From Prevotellaceae bacterium UBA2852 (GTDB taxonomy: Bacteria; Bacteroidota; Bacteroidia; Bacteroidales; Bacteroidaceae), in assembly GCA_002350855.1 (NCBI GenBank), contig DEFM01000031.1, positions 26,615-61,886 of the forward strand: a stretch of 35,272 nt of DNA, written 5' to 3'. The notes under the pieces are model-generated. The model was not told the DNA's origin, made no database searches, and was given only the letters and a program-made list of their open reading frames with translations. Below are positions 31,712-35,272 of the stretch, one piece after another. The position numbers and the translations under genes are program-made. Each line of letters starts with the position of its first letter. Positions within the stretch are counted from its first letter, which is position 1.

Positions 31712-33430
31712 ATGGCATGGATTGACCAACATTTAGAAAAGTTCATTAAAGATTGCTTTCCTGAAAGATATGTATATGCCTACCATGAATATCGTACATG
31801 GCAGTCCAGTAGGTATCTTTATGTCACCACTGTCTTAAAAGATGACAAGGATCTCCATTATGAGTATATAGGTGGCGCTGTTGAACTACATCTTGAAGGA
31901 AAATACCAAAGTACTGATTATAAGTATTTTGCAAAGGAACTGAGATTCCAAACATCCAGAAACCCGAAATTACATTGGTTGGGTTGGCAAGGAAGGAATC
32001 AATGCCGTTGCAGAATAGACGCTGCTACAGATAATTGGGAACAGCTTATGAATGCTTTTATTGAAATAATGGGAATCTTTGATCCAATTATTGAAAAGAT
32101 AATTCGTCGGACAGCTGTCAATCCTAGTGTGGAACCATATAAGGGAGATACAGTTTTCTCCGAGGAAGGGCTAAATGATGATGAAGTATGCCTGGCTACG
32201 TGTTCTTTGGGCAAACTATTTGGCAATGATCTTGTCATTCCAGATTATCAAAGAAACTATTGCTGGGAAGATAAGCAGGTTAAGGCTCTTTGGGATAGTT
32301 TGAAGGAGATTCCCCATGATGGCGAATACCATCTAGGTACTATCATTCTACAAAAAGACCCAAATGGCAATTATGCAGTGATTGATGGGCAACAAAGATT
32401 GGTTACTTTAACCCTAATTGTCCGAGAATTGAACTATCAGGGAAATATGCCATTGCTAACCCAGAAGTTCCTTTCAGAAAACTCCAAGAAGCATGTGGCA
32501 AACAGCAGATGGTTAATTAAACATTTGACATCAAGGTCGTATGATGAAACTCTATGTAGTAGAATTATTAACCAACTCATTTTTACTGTACTGATTCTTA
32601 AAGAAAGTCGCTTGGATCTGGCTTACACCTTCTTTTCCAATGAAAATTCTAAGGGAGTACCGCTATCTGACTATGACTTGTTAAAAGCGCACCATCTACG
32701 CTATATTTTTATTGAAAAGCAAGCAGAACATTTGGCAAGCAGGTGGAATGATCTGATTGAAAATGATTATCTTTCTTTGGAAAAAACTCTTGCTGCACAT
32801 TTGTTCCGACTAAGGAAATGGATGAGGAAAAAGAACTTCAACCCAGATGAACGCTTCTGTGTTAAGGAAGAATTTTCTTCTGCCCTTATACTCCCAGAGA
32901 TACCTCCCTTTGGCGAGAAGTTTGATTTTTACGAGAAAATCCAAGGTGGTTCTCACTTCTTTGCATATACTGAACACTTTGTGAATAGATTTAAACAGTT
33001 CTCAGGGACACGTCAAGTTAGAGCCTTGCGTAATCACCTAAAATGGGAATCGCATTGGAAATATGCAGATGTTATTGAAACATTGTTATTTGGATATTAT
33101 TTGAAATTCGGTGAGCAGTATCTGACGGAGGCTTTGTTCTGTATTTCTGGGTATATTGCTCAACACAGATATGAAGCTACCCGTGCATTGGCTTATAAGA
33201 TAAGAGAATACGCAAAAGATTCTGAAATCGTGATGATGATAGATCAAGCTTCTTCCTCCACATTCTTTCTGGCCGAATGTGTTTCCACAATAAAGAAAAA
33301 TGGCAGAGACGTTGAAGAACAGGGGATAGGCATGAGATTCTATCAGCGTTTACAGGATATGTTCTCCGACCTATACGATGATTTTACAGACTTGACAATA
33401 ATTGATAAGTACAACAATGAATACCTATAG
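31712..33430 (+). CDS. DUF262 protein with unknown N-terminal domain (GmrS-like)
   Basis: 572 residues. Residues about 1-150 form an extra N-terminal domain I do not recognise (YIGGAVELHLEGKY, HWLGWQGRNQCRCRIDA). A DUF262 domain follows with its motifs: I176-PDYQRNYCWE, YHLGTIIL, and ID225-GQQR-229-LVTLTLI. DUF262 is a ParB/sulfiredoxin-like fold used for nucleotide binding or hydrolysis in GmrSD, BrxU and SspE. The C-terminal half is helical and I find no HNH (DUF1524) motif, so this protein probably lacks nuclease activity. Its end overlaps the start of the next DUF262 gene by 14 nt. The sequence looks AT-richer than the genes before 28 kb, consistent with acquisition by transfer. Confidence 0.88.
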   Translation: MAWIDQHLEKFIKDCFPERYVYAYHEYRTWQSSRYLYVTTVLKDDKDLHYEYIGGAVELHLEGKYQSTDYKYFAKELRFQTSRNPKLHWLGWQGRNQCRCRIDAATDNWEQLMNAFIEIMGIFDPIIEKIIRRTAVNPSVEPYKGDTVFSEEGLNDDEVCLATCSLGKLFGNDLVIPDYQRNYCWEDKQVKALWDSLKEIPHDGEYHLGTIILQKDPNGNYAVIDGQQRLVTLTLIVRELNYQGNMPLLTQKFLSENSKKHVANSRWLIKHLTSRSYDETLCSRIINQLIFTVLILKESRLDLAYTFFSNENSKGVPLSDYDLLKAHHLRYIFIEKQAEHLASRWNDLIENDYLSLEKTLAAHLFRLRKWMRKKNFNPDERFCVKEEFSSALILPEIPPFGEKFDFYEKIQGGSHFFAYTEHFVNRFKQFSGTRQVRALRNHLKWESHWKYADVIETLLFGYYLKFGEQYLTEALFCISGYIAQHRYEATRALAYKIREYAKDSEIVMMIDQASSSTFFLAECVSTIKKNGRDVEEQGIGMRFYQRLQDMFSDLYDDFTDLTIIDKYNNEYL

Positions 33431-35180
33431 ATATACACCAGAAAAGATTGTGGAGGAAAAGTTGTATTTTTCCATTCCTCTCTATCAGCGTTTATTCTCC
33501 TGGGGAGAAGAACAGGTCACAGGATTACTTTACGATCTAAAGAACCACTTTGAGCCGTCCCATGATGATGGTACTCCTTATTATTTGGGAATGCTGTCAT
33601 GTATCAAGTCTGGCAATCATTATGATTTAATTGATGGCCAACAAAGATTTACGGTAATGACACTTGTAGCCATTGTCTTGCGACATTATTATAAAGAATG
33701 GATTAACTTCTTAGATGATGGAAAGAGGCTGAGATTCATTTCAAGAACAAAAGATAATGAATACCTTGCTGCTGTGATAAATGGTCAGGCAGAGGTGATT
33801 GATCCTAATAGGAAAATGGAGGAAGGGAAACAAGTAATATCAGATTTCATGGTTTCCCAATTCTCTACCGAATATCAGCGAGAAGCTTTTGCTAAGAGTG
33901 TTTATTGTAGAATGTCTTTCTTTTTTTCTGAGTTGCCTGCATCATACGCAAACAACCCTGCTTCACTTAACAAATACTTTGAAGCCATGAATGCAGGGGG
34001 CAAAGGCTTGGAACAACATGAGATTTTGAAAGTACGTCTAATGCAAGGTGAGGACAATAAAGAGCATCTTACACGAATCTGGAATGCTGTTTGTGACCTA
34101 AATTGTCCTATAATAAAACGATACGAAAAGGAACTGGAGGAAGATTATAGTTCCAAGTACAAACATGCCATTGGATTGTGTAGAAACCACAAATATGAAG
34201 AAGCATTTGAACTGTGCGAGAGTTCTTATGACTTAGAAGACAACAATGAGATTGGTAGCATTGAAGCCAAGCAACAGGACTTCAAACAGTCGTTTACCGA
34301 AACTGGAGAACGGAGTTTTATCACATTTCCTGAGTTTTTAATGATGGTCATCGACTTGCACTTGAATCTTGCAGGCTCCTATTCGTTCTATCGAAATGAG
34401 TTGTTGAAGATATACGATTCACATCCAATTCCTGACAAGCAAGACTTTTACAATCAGCTTCTATTCTATCGCTTGTTGTTTGACTATTATATTGTTTACA
34501 AAGAAGGTGACGAGAACGCAAACAAGTATGACATCGTTTTCAAGGAAGGGACATCAGCAGAAGCCTTGAAGCAATACCAGTCTATGTTGTATGTATCTCA
34601 AACACCATTTTATAACTGGCTGAAACCTACTTTGGAAAGACTTCATAAGGAACAAGTACGAGATACAAACCACTTGTTGCTGTGGATAAAAGAGATTGAC
34701 AACTCTCTTCACACTCTTCCAACTGACGTAAGCGAAATGACTTATGACAAAGGAATAGACAGATATTGGTTCTGGAGATTGGACTACTATTTGTGGGAGC
34801 GAAAAGAAGAATTGGGATTGACAGAAGAAGAGAAACAAATTATTGACGAGTATGTGTTTAGGGCAAACAGATCCATTGAGCATCTTCATCCCCAACATCA
34901 AGAAAACAATGACGAATGGGATGATGAGGACATACACTCATTTGGCAATCTTGCAATGATTTCGCAAAGCTTCAACTCTCAACAAAGCGACGATCCTGTG
35001 ACAGTCAAATTTGCTAGAATCATGGATCAAGCTCACAATCATTCACTACAAAGTATCAAAATGTATCTGATGTATCTTGATGCGGAGAAGTCACCTTCAG
35101 GCTGGAAAGTGGACATAAAGAATAGTCATCAAGCCAAAATGTTTAAAATTCTATTAGAATCATTCGCAAAAGAAAATTAG
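33417..35180 (+). CDS. DUF262-DUF1524 protein (GmrSD/BrxU-like endonuclease)
   Basis: 587 residues from ATG 33417; the frame extends to a TTG at 33402 but the ATG fits better. The N-terminal DUF262 has IPLYQRLFSWGEEQV and LID73-GQQR-77-FTVMTLVAI. A long helical linker leads to a C-terminal DUF1524 HNH-type nuclease: IE488-HLHPQ-493 and HSFGN511-LAMISQSFNSQQS. This order is that of type IV and phosphorothioate-dependent or BREX-linked restriction enzymes (GmrSD, SspE, BrxU), which cut modified foreign DNA. It overlaps the upstream DUF262-only gene by 14 nt and is followed after 1 nt by a third gene, so the three form one operon. Target modification cannot be read from sequence. Confidence 0.91.
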   Translation: MNTYRYTPEKIVEEKLYFSIPLYQRLFSWGEEQVTGLLYDLKNHFEPSHDDGTPYYLGMLSCIKSGNHYDLIDGQQRFTVMTLVAIVLRHYYKEWINFLDDGKRLRFISRTKDNEYLAAVINGQAEVIDPNRKMEEGKQVISDFMVSQFSTEYQREAFAKSVYCRMSFFFSELPASYANNPASLNKYFEAMNAGGKGLEQHEILKVRLMQGEDNKEHLTRIWNAVCDLNCPIIKRYEKELEEDYSSKYKHAIGLCRNHKYEEAFELCESSYDLEDNNEIGSIEAKQQDFKQSFTETGERSFITFPEFLMMVIDLHLNLAGSYSFYRNELLKIYDSHPIPDKQDFYNQLLFYRLLFDYYIVYKEGDENANKYDIVFKEGTSAEALKQYQSMLYVSQTPFYNWLKPTLERLHKEQVRDTNHLLLWIKEIDNSLHTLPTDVSEMTYDKGIDRYWFWRLDYYLWERKEELGLTEEEKQIIDEYVFRANRSIEHLHPQHQENNDEWDDEDIHSFGNLAMISQSFNSQQSDDPVTVKFARIMDQAHNHSLQSIKMYLMYLDAEKSPSGWKVDIKNSHQAKMFKILLESFAKEN

Positions 35181-35181
35181 T

Positions 35182-35272
35182 ATGAATAAACAAGAAATTG
35201 CCCAAGGCCTTTCACAATTTGTTATGATGGCCTTTATTGGTCCTCAAAATATTGAAACAGGGTTTTTAACCC
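35182..35272 (+). CDS. Start of a third operon gene, cut by the window end
   Basis: ATG at 35182, one base after the DUF262-DUF1524 stop. The frame stays open to the end and reads MNKQEIAQGLSQFVMMAFIG then PQNIETGFLT. The spacing makes it a real gene of the same operon. Too little is visible to name a family. Confidence 0.7.
   Translation, partial: MNKQEIAQGLSQFVMMAFIGPQNIETGFLT

Overview
The window reads as a chromosomal segment of a Bacteroidales bacterium, most likely Prevotella or a close relative. The evidence is a full-length SprA-type type IX secretion translocon protein, a TamB gene overlapping a lipoprotein-type TamA homologue (TamL), a CarboxypepD_reg-type TonB receptor, tRNA genes without encoded CCA, and promoters of the Bacteroidetes form TTTG-N18-21-TAnnTTTG. 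The genus is inference.

Layout. 1-1440: a tRNA-Leu(UAA) gene on the minus strand, a secreted protein of unknown function on the plus strand, and an initiator tRNA-Met on the minus strand, with a bidirectional terminator between the last two. 1582-12730 (minus): a tight set of five genes read sprA, unknown helical protein, S8 protease, xseA, xseB. 12957-14210 (plus): an M16 zinc peptidase, divergent from sprA. 14452-16860 (minus): an orphan TonB-dependent receptor bracketed by two copies of a ~105-bp promoter-bearing direct repeat; the second copy drives a TetR regulator (17136). 17815-19290 (plus): fabG and an RluA-family pseudouridine synthase. 19279-27893 (minus): tamB, tamL and radA. 28213-28965 (plus): an acidic lipoprotein with its own promoter and terminator.

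29188-35272 (plus) is an accessory, defence-like island: a WYL-domain regulator overlapping a DnaQ-type 3'-5' exonuclease, a RhuM-Fic fusion, a 17-codon remnant of a second exonuclease gene, two overlapping DUF262 genes (the second with a C-terminal DUF1524 HNH domain, as in GmrSD/BrxU/SspE-type enzymes), and the start of a third gene running off the window. The DUF262 genes look AT-richer than the housekeeping part. This is the best candidate for a poorly described system.

The second theme is interspersed repeats. Several short repeat families (a C/G-rich hairpin element, a 9-bp CTTGAACCY tandem, a GAATGAA series and A-rich CTCAAAAACTTAA strings) occur between genes and also in frame inside sprA, the pseudouridine synthase gene, tamB and the tamB/tamL junction, adding low-complexity peptides to otherwise conserved proteins.
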